From Euwallacea fornicatus (lineage: Eukaryota; Arthropoda; Insecta; Coleoptera; Curculionidae): 64,000 nucleotides of DNA. The notes beneath the pieces are model-generated. The model worked only from the letters and a program-made list of their open reading frames with translations. It was not told the DNA's origin and searched no databases. Position numbers and translations under genes: made by a program. Positions 1 through 12,339 of the stretch are shown in pieces. The DNA lies in contig NC_089563.1 in the NCBI RefSeq assembly GCF_040115645.1, positions 1,674,001 to 1,738,000 of the forward strand. The letters run 5' to 3'. Within the stretch, counting starts at the first letter, position 1; each line of letters opens with the position of its first letter.

Positions 1-573
1 TGGTGAAAAGTAATATGTTAGACGAAGTCAGTTTGAAAAGATCTTTAAAATGATGTATCACTTGAACCCCCTTTACATTTAAGCTGTTAAGGGTAACTGT
101 CACCCTAGTTAAGTCGACATTTGCAGTGTCAGAATACTACCAAAAAGTGTCTCGGGTAAAATGAAATTTGACTTGTTTAAGCAACTTTGCTGAAAGTCAA
201 ATGCAACGTAGATAGCGAATTTGTTCCAGTAAAGTTACCACACTGTATATGTTCGGTCTATATGGAACAAAAGGAAATAGTCGCGCCAGCTGTACAATTC
301 TATGCTAATTGATATGTTTTCATACTAAACTAAAAGGTAATTCTTAATCGTTACTTTAGTCAGGATTACACAGTTTCGGGAAATGAAAATAGCAATACTC
401 TGTACAATTTATGAAGTCTCAATATTGTGTTATTTGTTACGTCTCTTTTCCTTATAAAATGTATTACCATTCTAAAAAAATATAAAAAAACGCTTCGTAA
501 TATACACGGTGTCCCTAAAACGACTATAAAAATTCCTAAACCAGAAATGAAGCGTTCTAAGCAAATTTAACCA
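1..573. other. AT-rich stretch, no gene seen
   Basis: No coding region, RNA gene or clear repeat is recognised here. A motif at about 503-516 (ACACGGTGTCCC) resembles the terminal sequence seen at other element edges in the window, so part of it may be old transposon DNA. Confidence 0.5.
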
Positions 574-589
574 TATACAGTGAGTCAAA

Positions 590-3122
590 GCCAAACTCGC
601 TCACCAAACGAAAATATACTGGCTGCTATGGAAAAGAAAACACCTCGAAAAAAATGGTTTTATTTCAATAATTTTTTGTATGAATGTTTCCATATGGAAA
701 CATAAAAAACTATATATCATTTTCAGCCATGTTTATCAATATATTTACGAGTTATCAGGAATTTTAGCTTTTTTCAACTATAAAAACTGAAATAAAATAT
801 CAACAATATGACTGCAAAATATCATTTATTGGTGCTCAGTGTGCATAGAAAGCGCCTTTAAATTAATCAAATATGTCTAGACACAGAATGCAGCGAAATT
901 TTCACCAATTAAACGATTTTCAGAGAGGTCGAATGAGGTCTATGAGAGATTGGTCGGTCATTAAGGGAAATCGCCACTATATTGAACCGTAGGGTAAACG
1001 TTATAGTGAGATGTTGGCAGACATCGTTCCAAGAAGAGCAAACCGGCAGAAGGAGTAGTACTAGACGGTTCCGAAGAACTACAGAACGCCAAGATCACCG
1101 CTTTCGAATTATGGCCCTAAGAGATAGGTTCGTCTCGTCGAGGAAATTGGCTGATCACTAGTTTGCTAAGTATGAAAGGCCCATTGGGATTTGAATCATT
1201 TATTGCCCAGATGAGAAGTTTTGGACTGATTTTCTACCATTACCATCTTGTGTTACCCCTCATCTTAAATCATAGACGAAATCGACTGCAGTGGCGCAGA
1301 GAACGGATACATTGAGATGTGGAATGGGACAGTATCGTGGTTAATGATGAATCCAGATTCTGTTTGGGTATGCATGATGGTCGGGCAAGAGCAAGAAGAA
1401 AACGGGATCCTCAGGTTACAATGCAGAGGCTGTCCATCAGACTGTTAGAGGAATGGTCTGGTGTGCTATTGCATATGGTAGCGGGTCACGTTTACTTTTC
1501 ATTAGAGGCAGCATGACAGCACAACAATATATCCAAGAAGTCCTGGAACTTCATCTCGTGCTTTATCTGGAGACTTTTGTTAATCCAATTTTCCAACAAG
1601 GCAATGCACGATCACATGTGTGGTTTGAGTGATTATGGACTTCTTTCAACAAAATGCAATCAATTTGTTACCTTGGCCACTTCGATCTCCAGACCTCTCA
1701 CCGATTGAACATGTATGGAATATTGCAGGTAGAAGGTTGCATAATTTACCCCATCCCCCACAAGCCCTAGCGGCGCAATGTGATGCTGTCCAGTTAGCCT
1801 GGAATGAGATCCCTCAACAGGACACCAATCACCTCATTAGATCCATGCCTAGACGTGTACAGGAATGTATAAAACACCGAGGAGAATCGACAAATTATTA
1901 TTTTTTTTTGGTTTTTAACAATTAAATTTGTTCAAATTTTTTATGAAGTGTTTGTTTTAGTGTGAGAAACATGGACACCAAAAGTTATTTAAATAAAATC
2001 TTTTTGATGGGGTGTGCTCTTTTCTAAATCACGAAGTATACAATTTTTTGAATGGACAAAGCGTATCAAATGATTTCGACCAAAATGAAAAGCAATGGTT
2101 TTAAGAGTATAAGGATTATGTGTTACAAAAAATAACAAAATATTAGAAAACATTTATTTGTTTAAAACGTGCAAACGAAAAACTAATAATTACTCAAAGT
2201 TTGTTGCATAAGCCAAACTCGTTCAGATAAAATATTTTTCAATATTTCAATCATTTTGTCATTTTTTAAAAAGTTTCTATTATTCGTCGAACGCAATTTG
2301 CGAAATTTTGATGGTCAAATAAATCAAAATTGGTCGGCAAAGGGGGCAAACATCTATTGATCAGAGAAAATGAATTATTAAATATTTTTAAGATGGAAAA
2401 TCTCTACGAAAAATATCAGAAATCGTCTTAAGAAGTTATTCCATTATTAGAAGTCTAATGCAATGGTTCAAAAGGAGAAATGAAATAAAAACTAATGGAA
2501 AAAGGGCTCATAACAAAGCGTTTTCCGAAGCTGAAGAACGTTATATTGTGCGAGAAATAAAAAAGAGACCCATTTCTAAGTGCTCCCAAGTTTGCGGAAA
2601 AGGTTCGAGAACATTTGAAAAAAACCATGACGGCACAAACTATCCGGAATGCCCTACATAGAGCAGAGCTTAAAGGGCCAGAAACGAACTACTTATTAGT
2701 AAGCAGAATCAAAGAAAACGTTTGAAACTTGCATGGAAACATCGATATGAAGATTTCGAACTTTGGAAAAATGTTTTATTCATGGACGAAAGCAAGTATA
2801 AGACCTTCGGCTTCGATGGTAAAGTTTGCATATGGAGAGAAGCTAATAAAAAGTCGCAACTAAAAAATCTACGTCCCACAAAAAAACATGGAGGAGGAGC
2901 GGTTGTGGTGTGGGCGAGTTTGGCTTTTGCCACAAAATTTGAGTAGTTATTAGTTTCTCATTTATATGTTTTTAGATAAATGAATGTTTTCTATTAATTT
3001 GATCTTTTTTTGTAAAATACAATCCCTATACTCTTAAAACCATTGCTTTTCATTTTGGTCGAAATCATTTGGTATGCCTTGTCCATTCAAAAAATGTATT
3101 TTTGTTTGGTGAGTGAACACAC
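590..3122 (+). mobile_element. Internally deleted Tc1-like element with long inverted repeats
   Basis: Positions 2039-2116 and 3020-3097 are nearly perfect inverted repeats. The homology continues past the inserted element: the segment CTCACCAAACGAAAATA at 600-616 matches the reverse complement of about 3098-3115. A motif AAGCCAAACTCG occurs at 586 and again inside at about 2212, like the direct repeats within the long inverted repeats of IR/DR Tc1 transposons. The plus-strand transposase remnant (about 2394-2945) keeps a helix-turn-helix part and the first catalytic Asp (LFMDESKY at about 2776-2800). It ends soon after VVVWASL, so the second Asp and the Glu block are missing. It is a non-autonomous, defective copy. 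Confidence 0.7.
617..2038 (+). mobile_element. Tc1-like transposon nested in the left arm of another
   Basis: Terminal inverted repeats of about 60 bp pair 617-680 with 1980-2038, and both ends are flanked by TA (615-616 and 2039-2040), the target-site duplication of this superfamily. A decayed DD34E transposase runs on the plus strand from an ATG near 873. Visible parts are the N-terminal helix-turn-helix (LNDFQRGRMRSMRDW), the first Asp in VVNDESRF (near 1338-1361), GMVWCAI (near 1448), and the Glu in SPDLSPIEHVWN (1692-1727). Frameshifts and a stop near 990 break it. The second catalytic block reads QGNARSH where QDNARPH is usual, so that Asp is lost. It cannot encode an active enzyme. Confidence 0.8.
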
Positions 3123-4734
3123 CGAAATATTTTCATTTTATTGTCAATAATTTTATTTAAATCGCTATTAATACTATACCAAATAATGTAATTTATGAAA
3201 GATGTGTTCCGTTGAGAGTTGACGTAATTTTCATTATAAAAAGTGAAAATTTCTAACAAATAGCAAAATTAAAATAAAAGTAGGTGTAAATTCTGGATCA
3301 CTTTAATACTCGACCACTGTATAAAATGCTTTTTTGTGCTCTGGAATTTCATTGGAATGTTGTTTTGATACATGCATATAAACTCGGGTGATGATAAAAA
3401 AATTATTGTAGTTAAATTTAAGTCATCGTGCTATTAATAGGTATAATAACCCGCAAAAGGAGTACCAGTTTGATACACGGTTACTTGTGATTTTCTATAA
3501 TCAAATCTTACAGAGAAATTACTGAGTTACGTAACGTAAACAAGAGTACAGTGGCAGATATCATTAAACAAAAGGATCGTATCAAACCTATACGCCCAAA
3601 AGGGCTAACCAAATAAGTTGCATGAGCGTAATAAGAGACTTTCCGAAAAATAAAAAATAATCTAGCGTTGAGCACACCAAAATTAGCCGATAAACTCTTT
3701 GTAATAGACACTAGAAAGTAAGTCCATCCTCAAACTATACGTAGAGTATTGAAAGAAAATGGATAAAATGGAAGAGTTGTTAGGCAAAAACTATTTGTTA
3801 GTGACGTCAACCCAAGAAGAATGAATTATGCAAGAGAGTTTATTTTGAAGCATGATGGAATGATGTTATTTCCAGCGATGAAAGTAAATACATAATTTTT
3901 GGGTCCGATAGACGAAAAATGGTGTGGCGAAAGAAGAGTGAAGAATTTAAAATAAATAATATTAAAACTACTGTTTAACATAGAAATGGAAGCGTTTTTG
4001 GTTGGGGGTGTATTTTCACATTTGGAGCAGGTGAACTCGATTTTATAGATTCCGTAATTGATAAACATTTTTATTTGAATATTAAAAAAGATAATTTACG
4101 TCAATATGCCGAGAAAATGGAAATTTCTGATACTTTTAAATTTTACCAAGATAACGATCTTTAACAATAATCATACTTAGTGCAGGAGTATTTACTTTAC
4201 AATTGCCTTAAAGTACTACAACCGCCACTCCAACTGCCGGACCTCAATCCCATCGAACACCTATGGGACGAATTACACCGAAAATAAGAAAAACTGATAT
4301 ATCTTTAAAGGGAATGTTAAAATAGCGCTTAAAACAAGGAGACCATTTTCAAACAGATTATTTGAAAAAAAATATCTGCAATATGCCTAAACGTTTACGG
4401 GTTGTTATAGATAACAATGGTTTCCCACAAAATATTAACTAAGAAAATAAATTGTTTGTTAGTATGTGGTAATTAAAAAAATCAGTAGTATTCGAATATC
4501 GAAGTAAAAAAAAAATTCACCTAATTTAATTGTAATTTTGTTAATTGTTAGAAATTGTATTTATTCCAATAAAAGTTAAGTTCCATGTTAATCGAACACC
4601 TACTTTACTAAAATATATTATTTCCCATAATTTTAACTGGGATTTGAATAACATTAAGATAGTTGTAAAATGAAACTTCGTGGTAACCAAATATTAAAGT
4701 TACTCACTGTATATACTTATATTAATTATGAACA

Positions 4735-5480
4735 TGACGTATTTAATACCATATGAAATTCTAAATTGGTATTGTTCTCAAAAAGCGTCAGACCTCCTTT
4801 TCGATCAACTTCTCTTTGTAATAGGAAATGTTTTTTTTTTATTTCGTGGAGGTATTTTTGCATGATGAAATTGCTACTTTGAATTCACAATTTTTTTTCG
4901 TTTTTTACATCTGAAAACATTGCATGTTACATCCTATGCGTATGGTTTCAAAGACCAATGAGCTGTACCTTTACAAAAAGCAGGTTGTACATTTTTTGTA
5001 TGTTTTCGTACCGATATCGCTTCGAAGATAATTCACTCGAATGTTAGCACGGCGATGAACAAAATGTTCGTAATGTGCTCTACAATAATCGTTTTTTTGT
5101 TTTGTTTTAAAGATTCGTGAGATACGCCGTTAGTGTGTCCACAACTTAGTGAAAGTGGATTTTGCTGATGTGATTCTACCTCATGGTTTTGTTGCACGGG
5201 GAAAACCGAAATTATTTGCAGTTTTGGCGCTTTTGAAGGTACTTAGAACTATCTTTAAACGCGGGCAAAGAATGATATCCCAACTTGAGTTGTGTCAGAA
5301 TTTTTGTTTCGGGAATTAATACGTTTTTTTTAATGTTTCAGGCCTCGACCGTGTACGCTTCGGTATCAAGTCGAAATTAATTCGAAACTCCAACTGTTTT
5401 GTAGATTTTTTTCAGGAACTAATATTGATTTTTTTTTGTGTTTCCCATAAAAGTTTTAAAATACTGGACTTGTAACAGAG
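4735..5480. repeat. Dispersed repeat family, copy 1
   Basis: Blocks here recur in the same order further on. The block GAGCTGTACCTTTACAAA (4959) followed by CCGATATCGCTTCGAAGAT (5012) and AATGTTAGCACGGC (5040) matches 22,590-22,670. The block GTCGAAATTAATTCGAAAC (5369) matches 23,115 and 23,361. The block at 4750-4830 matches about 23,510-23,580. No coding sequence is recognised, so it may be part of an uncharacterised transposon. Confidence 0.6.
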
Positions 5481-6410
5481 AAAAAAATTATAGTTATTTT
5501 TATAAGGGGTAACAAAAATACAAATTTTATTTACTAACCACCTGTCCATAATATTTCCACGCACTGAAAAAAGATCTTGCTTATGTCAAAACACGTTAAC
5601 TTATATAGTAAATCTTTGTTCCAAGAGTAGTGAAAAACGATACTAATTTGAACAATTTGACATCGTGTAGCAGCCAAACGAAGTCACATTGGATATATGT
5701 AGGCAAATTTGATTAGACTGCCTTATTTTGGGTTTAGGAACTTTTGGTCAAGAGTTTTACAGTCATTTCAGGGTCATTCTGTATATTTATACATCTTTAT
5801 GTATAGTGATTTCATTGATTCTGGAATTATTTCAAAAAAGAAAATTTGCATATGATTATAAGAATAGAAAATTTAATAAAATGTCAAAGATCAAAATATT
5901 GAATTTGATAAACTGAGCAATCCACCCTGCCAAAACCTATGAACTTGTCACATATCCGCAAAGCTTATAATCATTAAGTATAAGGATGACCACTTTTTTT
6001 TTAGGGGTTTTTAAGGGCCAAAAATTTCATAATGACACTACTTCATTTAATTTAGTAAAGTTTCTTCTAACAGCGTATGCCTCAAAAGTATTAGAAATAT
6101 ACCGTTCGACGAATTCTTGGAAAGAATATGATTTCCATGTTCAAAAAAACCTATTGCAAAAATCTCTCAAAACGAACAACAGACAAATAACATTTTTTAC
6201 ACAAACCTTTACCAGCAAATATAATACTTTCAACTAAATAAAAGCCAATTTAGAATTAACAGTCTTGTAGAAACCTAAACCTAAAATTAAAATTGTCCGA
6301 ATTCCACGTTAAATTGTTTTAATCGCCCTACAATACCTAAACTATGCCCTGCCATTGCTACAAACCGAACTATTAAATATACCTACTCATCCCTCTTTAA
6401 ACCAATTTGG
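5481..6410. other. Intergenic stretch downstream of ucp4
   Basis: No gene is recognised. Because ucp4 is on the minus strand and stops at 6411, the part just below 6411 should hold its 3' untranslated region. The two small open frames at 5728-5916 and 5986-6237 show no family resemblance. Confidence 0.4.
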
Positions 6411-8134
6411 TTACCACGCTTTGGCGCCCATTACATGTAGAACTTCTTCATACGTCAACCAAAAACTGAGCGACCATGGAGCCATCCTCATCCAAATGGG
6501 CACAAAACCCTTGTAAAGCGCCCCTACACCCTCTGCATGCAAAGTTTTCTTCAGGCAATCGATTGATGAGGAATATATTAAACCCCTGAATTAAAGGTGC
6601 TTTAAGTTCTTGTTAGCTGCGTATTTATATACTTACCGCCCTCTTTCATCTAATGGTTGATTCATAACTCTAGTTTTGATGACGTCTGCAGGAGTGCCCA
6701 TGGAAGCAGCTACGAATCCTGCGCAGCAAGACGCCATGACGTGCACTAGATGACTATCGGGTAAAGTAGTATGCATTAAGATAAATCTTTTGGCTAAATC
6801 GTAGGTTGTAAGGTCTCCCAAGTTGACTAAAGCCGCCCTTTGTACATTAGGCACTGAGCCTACAAAATTCAATTAATTTCTCATACCTCGAACGTATTGA
6901 CCTTTATTTGTACCTTTCCAAAGACCTCGGGTCCCTCCAGATGCCCAAACTTTCTTGAATGCATCATAAATACCGTGCACTCTAGGAGGAAGCCCCATCA
7001 GTCTCCTCCGGCCTTCCATTTGCAGTTGCACCTTGACCAGATCGGTTGGACTAGCTATGTATTGCGCTATGGCACCGGCACTTACGCCACCTGGTCATAT
7101 AGCAAAATCAGTTCAAAAATTACGCCATTTGGACTATTACATACACAATGCGGATTTCCATAATGGGAAATATTCTTCAGAATTGGTTTGTTTGAAAACC
7201 TTCTCTTTCAGAGCTTTGTAAGTCATAATTCGGGTGCCCGAATAGATGAGATGTCGGGCGAAAGCTGCATGTACCCCCTGCCATAATTTGTGAACGCCTT
7301 CTTCCTTTGATATGCCGACTGCCGTACTCATCATACCTCTATATGGAACCTGAAAGGAGCATATGGTTTAGTAAATCAAGATTTAGGAGGTCTTATGAAT
7401 GAAGACCAATGTGTTAACATAAAGGTTAATATAAAAACCGTGCCATACAGATTGACAAGTGTACTGAACAAATAATTTTGACCCTTCAAGAATCTTTGTA
7501 ATTTACTACATCAAAAAAATTTGGTATATTTCGGAGTTTGCTGATAACGAAATAAACACAAACATTTACAAAACCATAGAGCCACATGATAGTCTTTTAC
7601 TAGGTAAATATTTATAAGTAGCTTGAAAATCAATAAATTTTAGAATTTTACGTGTAAATTCCATTTAAATCTTATCAATAACAAATGTCAAACTTGTAAA
7701 GATTTTATTACTTACACCAAAAACTCATATGACTCGCAATACCCTCTTTCTCCCGTCTTATTCCATTTTTATTGTACGAAGTGTGATTAATTTTTCACAC
7801 AAAATTCTAAATAAATGATTCTCACGTCCAGGTAAGCAACTCACCTTTTCCCCATTCTTGTTGAGTTCACCCTGTATTTGCAGTCTGGTTTTGATGAGGT
7901 CCAGTGGATAAGTTACTGAAAGAAGATGTTGACTTGAATAGAAAAAAAAAAGATTATTGTAAGAAAATCACTCCGTTGTATCCCTTAACAATGGAAAAAC
8001 GAACTCTTGGACAATATTGACTTACGTAATTCGGCATTCCACGCAGCTACTACTGAAACTACGTAGATGCACCATAGCGAATCCACGAATTTTGGTAGGG
8101 GCAGATCAGGCTTAGCAGGAGGCACTGACGGCAT
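6411..8134 (-). CDS. Ucp4A: Mitochondrial uncoupling protein 4 (SLC25 carrier)
   Basis: This encodes an inner mitochondrial membrane carrier of the SLC25 family, closest to insect UCP4. Six exons (minus): 8026-8134, 7845-7915, 7145-7349, 6914-7090, 6637-6859, 6411-6585. They sum to 960 nt, giving 319 residues plus stop, the normal length. All junctions have GT donors, AG acceptors and matching phases. The three carrier signatures are visible: YPLDLIKTR (Pro at residue 40), SPTDLVKVQ (Pro143) and GTPADVIKTR (Pro244). The block GSVPNVQRAALVNLGDL at 188-204 is typical of UCP4. The start ATG at 8134 is the first in frame after a likely untranslated-exon acceptor at about 8166. A short out-of-frame ATG lies just upstream. 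UCP4 is thought to lower membrane potential or carry small anions; the exact substrate is not readable from sequence. Confidence 0.95.
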
Positions 8135-11100
8135 TGCAGCGACCACATTTAATGTTACAAGTTCTATATGAAACAATTAAAAAATACTGCAATGCAAAGG
8201 AGAATAGATCTTTATATGTATTTGGTACTGACATTCTATGAATTTGGCTGTATCCTCTTATTTCTTGGATATTTTCCGATTTACCAAATTACCACATACA
8301 TTAAATGTAACATATGAACATAAAAGTTTTTCTTATCTGTTCTTCACTATAGTAAATTCCTCAGACTAGTATTGGTCGTACATAGAGCAAGCACATACCA
8401 ATCATGTAAATGCATTAGTTATCCACATTGTGGGTATATGGACGTCTGACATGAGCTTATATTGGCGGTTATTGTTGCAAAAAATTACTTGACCGTGATT
8501 AATTGGATTTATTGACGTCCGCAGTAAACACATGTATTAAACAAATAATTGATTACCAACCACAACTTGACTTACAGATAGTTATCAAAGTATTGAAAAG
8601 CTGTGGTCCATATATCCCTATGGGCATTTGGAAAGCAATTTATCAAATTGGCTAGGCGTTATTATGTGTACTATGCAGATTTCTATTCTCTTGCTCTAAA
8701 AATAGTCAAGGTCGGGGGATTTTCCACACACCATGCTTACAGCTCATTCAATGTCGAGCGAGGATGTAATGATACAATTTACGTCATATACGGTTTCTGA
8801 GGCCAAATTATTGAGTTCAATATCCATATTCCTGGAATAGCTATTTACCCGAGTATTTAACACAATACTCAAAAGAAACAAATTTCATTATCCAAAAATA
8901 TCCCCAAAAATTAATCACTATGAATAGCAATATCAAATCAATTATTAATGTTGACACAATAATAGGCCACATATAAAGAAAAAATGTACAAACATTATAA
9001 AATTTATCAAACAAGTAGCCACAAGAACATACAAACCGCATGTACAACTACATGTTATATCAGCACTAACACTGCAACAGACTGCAGTATTTATTCGTCT
9101 ACTGAATAGGAAGCATTCTTGAGATCACCGTCAGTTTCGTCTTAAATGGTAATGCTAGGTAGTAAGACATTTTTCCACATTCCAACAGCATAGACCCTTC
9201 TGACATCTTCTCACATGCCAGCAAGCCGGAACCAATTACCCTTGCCCGTGTTTTATAATTATGAGTATTCTCATGATCTCTAAAGTTTCCAATATTATTT
9301 TTTGAATATACATAATAGACATTCTGGAGCGAAAAAAGATCGAAAAACCAACAATCATCCCAGAAGCTCAATTCTTCCAGCCATTCTTCAACGTAACAGC
9401 TTTTTTATATTTTAAATATCTGAGCATACCCGCCAAAAGCCCTCTCGCCAAATTTGGTTTAATAAGCAGTTTCAAAACCTTTTCAGAAATACAGTCAATG
9501 ATGTTTTTAGAACGTAGAAAAATTTGTAAAACTTTATCTATATGCTCTTCCCTTAAGTATCACGCCTTGGAAGTATTTAGAAAAAAATTGTTAACACAGA
9601 ACCCCTCCTCCTAACAGCTCGCTCGCCACCACCAATCCCTTCAATGAATACCCGTACGATTTAACTGCAAGACACTGTCGTAGTAAAAAGAATATAGCTA
9701 TGACTGTAAGGAAGTCTTTTATGTTATAGGGATAATAAAAATTAATGAAAGAAATTAATTTTTTTTTTATGTATTTATATTTTTTTTCTAAAAAAGTACC
9801 ACATATATTATAATATATACCAAACACTACATATAAACATATTATTTTGATATACAATTTAAAGGCAAATCCAACTTCCAAAAATATTTTTATGTTAGTT
9901 TTGTGTCTTGTGTTGCAACAGTTTTATTAAATTTTAAACTGTGAATATGAATAAATCAGACTTAAATATTTAAACCTAAAAAAACGTAATACTGAAAGAG
10001 TTAGATAAATTTTGGTTGGAGGGTTGTTAGTATTGGTAATTAACAAATGTTCTTCTGATCTTTGTCAAAGAATCCCTGTGCAATTTTATAAGTTTCTGTA
10101 GGATTCTCTTAATTCCCTCAAATGTATCCTCAAAATTAAGTTCTCTTATGTAATTTTAGAGAGGTTTCTTCAAGTTGCTTTAAGTTAAATGTTTTCTGTA
10201 GTATTCCTAGAGGACATCAGAGAATGTAGAGCCCTTGAGGGTACCTTCTCTTTTCATTTCTTTGAGCTTTGAGCTTAAAGATAATTTTTGTGGAAATGGA
10301 ATAATTGGTCACTATTTAACTCTGATTTAGTCATTTCTATGAAAATTATATTGCTACCAAAGTTACGAAGAGTTTAAAAAATCGATCCTTAAGTCACATT
10401 ATTAATTTGTTGCTACCTTTAACTGAAGTAGAATGGTTTTCATGGAAACGTTAAAGTAGAACCTGAACATTTGTCACATTTTTGGTTTCTATGGCAATGT
10501 AAAAATTATCAACATATGTATTTTTAAATTCCTGGCAACTTTACCAGCAAGATCATTTTCATAGTAATGGTGGAATGACAGCAGAGTAGTGAAGAATTTC
10601 TCTATTTCTAAGAGAATTACCTTGCTGGCAAAGTTACTAGGAGTTTGGAAATGCAGGCCTTGGGCTCCTTGTAACACCACAATGTTTAATGCTGTTTAAA
10701 ATGAAAAAAGCACTTATTATGACATATATTATATCATTTGGTAGGTGTTTCCATTAATTTCCATTGAAGCAAAGAATGCAAATAGGAATGTCAGAAAACA
10801 TTAAAATAAAAAAGTGGCGATTTTTCTTCCTTGCTTTTGCCTTGTTGCCAGTTTGGATCAAAACATCAAAACATAAATATCTGGATAAAACAAAAATCAA
10901 CATTTAAAACTGATTGTCAATTTCGTTATGTTAATAACACGAAGAATTAATTCTTTCATTATTAAATTGCGCGTTTTAAACCACCATTAATTGATGAATT
11001 GCTTTAGGTATGTATTTTATTATGTAATAAGATCTGGAATTTTAGTAATGGTTTGCCCGAGAATGCATGACTTTCTATACAAGGTCAAAAGTTGACCTTT

Positions 11101-12339
11101 TGGTCCCATTTGTAAAGAATTAACTTGGTATCATATCTCATTAAACATTTTTGTCCCGGCTGACCCATTTATTTACATTTTAATTTAAATCATCAAATGT
11201 ACACAACATTTTCTAATTTTGGAATTTGACTTGTTCGCTTCACTAAATAATTTCCTACTAAATTATTTGTTAAAATTTGAATTAATAAGGCCAATAACAA
11301 CTAGATATTCAATAAAAAATTGAAAGATTAAATGAATTAAAAAATCTAATTGTAATTTTGTACTGAGGGCGACCGGCGACATGACAACACTGTGGTAAAA
11401 TGGATGGATATTTGCGGTCAGAAAATTTGAAATTTATGATAGAAAATAACGAAATATTTTAGCATTTACACTTTTAAAACAATTGGAAACTTACCATTTG
11501 ATTACCACAGCGACAAATTGAACTTTGCTGTTCGTGCGATAAGCGATAGTAGCGATATGAAATAAACATAGTATCCGATCGCATGGAGTTGCTGGCAGGA
11601 AAAGTGTTTTTCACGACGATTCGAGCATGTAGAGGATCATATGTTCTGCAATTCGGTCGGATGATGGTTGTGGTCGATTTATGACGTCAGTCTCATTTGA
11701 ATTCTCTTTGTGAGGTTATGATTCTATTGTTGATATTCTTTACACACAAATATATTTTTACATTTTTGTTTTTATCATTCACTGTTCTTTGTCATTAGAC
11801 ACTGTAGCGAAATATACGTAAATCGGAGGAAAAAATCAGTCGCGAATTGAAGTTTATTAATTAGTTTATATTTTTAATTCAAAACATTTATATTTAAATA
11901 ATTGCATATCCTTTTTCTCAAATACATTCCTAAGGGCAAATGTCAAAACGTTCAATTGTCAACTGTTTCTATTTCGGGCGTTTCCGTAAAAACAATCGGG
12001 TAGAATTAGAAATACGAGTTGGTTCCCAGAGAGTTTTCGCTCTGTGGTCATATTGAATTTCATTCCATTCCAAAAGAAGTGATTTTAAGTGAAATTTAAA
12101 TAAAATATATTCAAATTAACACGTAAACGCACAGACACGCGATGTTCTTTTCATTAAATTCGCGCATATAAAATCCACAAGTCCTTCGTCACCCTTTTAA
12201 GAATAGGCTTTTGTTTTCCACCTGATTTTTGACGTCTGCGAGTGAATCACTAGCCTCAGGCAACTGGAATTTTCGTATTTTCCAGCGATAAAAGGGGATT
12301 TTTTCCAAAAAGGACTCGGTTAAATAATACGGTGACAAA
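8135..12339. other. Divergent intergenic region between ucp4 and drk
   Basis: About 4.2 kb separates the two start codons, which point away from each other. It must contain both promoters and untranslated leaders. A likely acceptor (TTTCATATAG) at about 8166 on the minus strand implies an upstream noncoding ucp4 exon. The stretch 11,950-12,339 is probably the drk leader and promoter. No TATA box or other core element is convincing. The open frame at 9591-9881 (minus) is low-complexity hydrophobic sequence and is not called a gene. Confidence 0.5.
10333..10653. repeat. Two copies of a ~50-bp repeat around TTGCTGGCAAAGTTAC
   Basis: Positions 10,333-10,382 and 10,605-10,653 share the pattern TTTCTA..AATTA..TTGCT..CAAAGTTAC followed by an AGAGTTT-like end. 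A third copy lies at 14,839-14,888 inside drk intron 1. An inverted version of the core occurs near 10,532-10,550. They look like pieces of a small transposable element. Confidence 0.45.

Larger units (their letters stand above)
574..4714 (+). mobile_element. Outer Tc1-like transposon, split by nested insertions
   Basis: The left edge at 574 reads TATACAGTGAGT and the right edge at 4703-4714 reads ACTCACTGTATA, an inverted pair. Subterminal arms also pair: about 3250-3310 matches the reverse complement of about 4480-4555. Between 3508 and 4440 on the plus strand lies a broken DDE transposase. It begins with a helix-turn-helix piece (REITELRNVNKST), continues with the first catalytic Asp (SSDESKY, near 3880), then FYQDND near 4141 and the Glu block LPDLNPIEHLWDELHRK near 4234-4284. 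Stops and frameshifts interrupt it, so it is dead. The left arm seems separated from the transposase by a second and a third element. The Tc1 identity is firm; the assignment of 574 as its left end is inference. Confidence 0.6.

Noticed and set aside
9591..9881. 96-codon minus-strand frame rich in hydrophobic residues
   Set aside because: It comes from AT-rich low-complexity DNA (long T and A runs) and has no membrane-protein family pattern.
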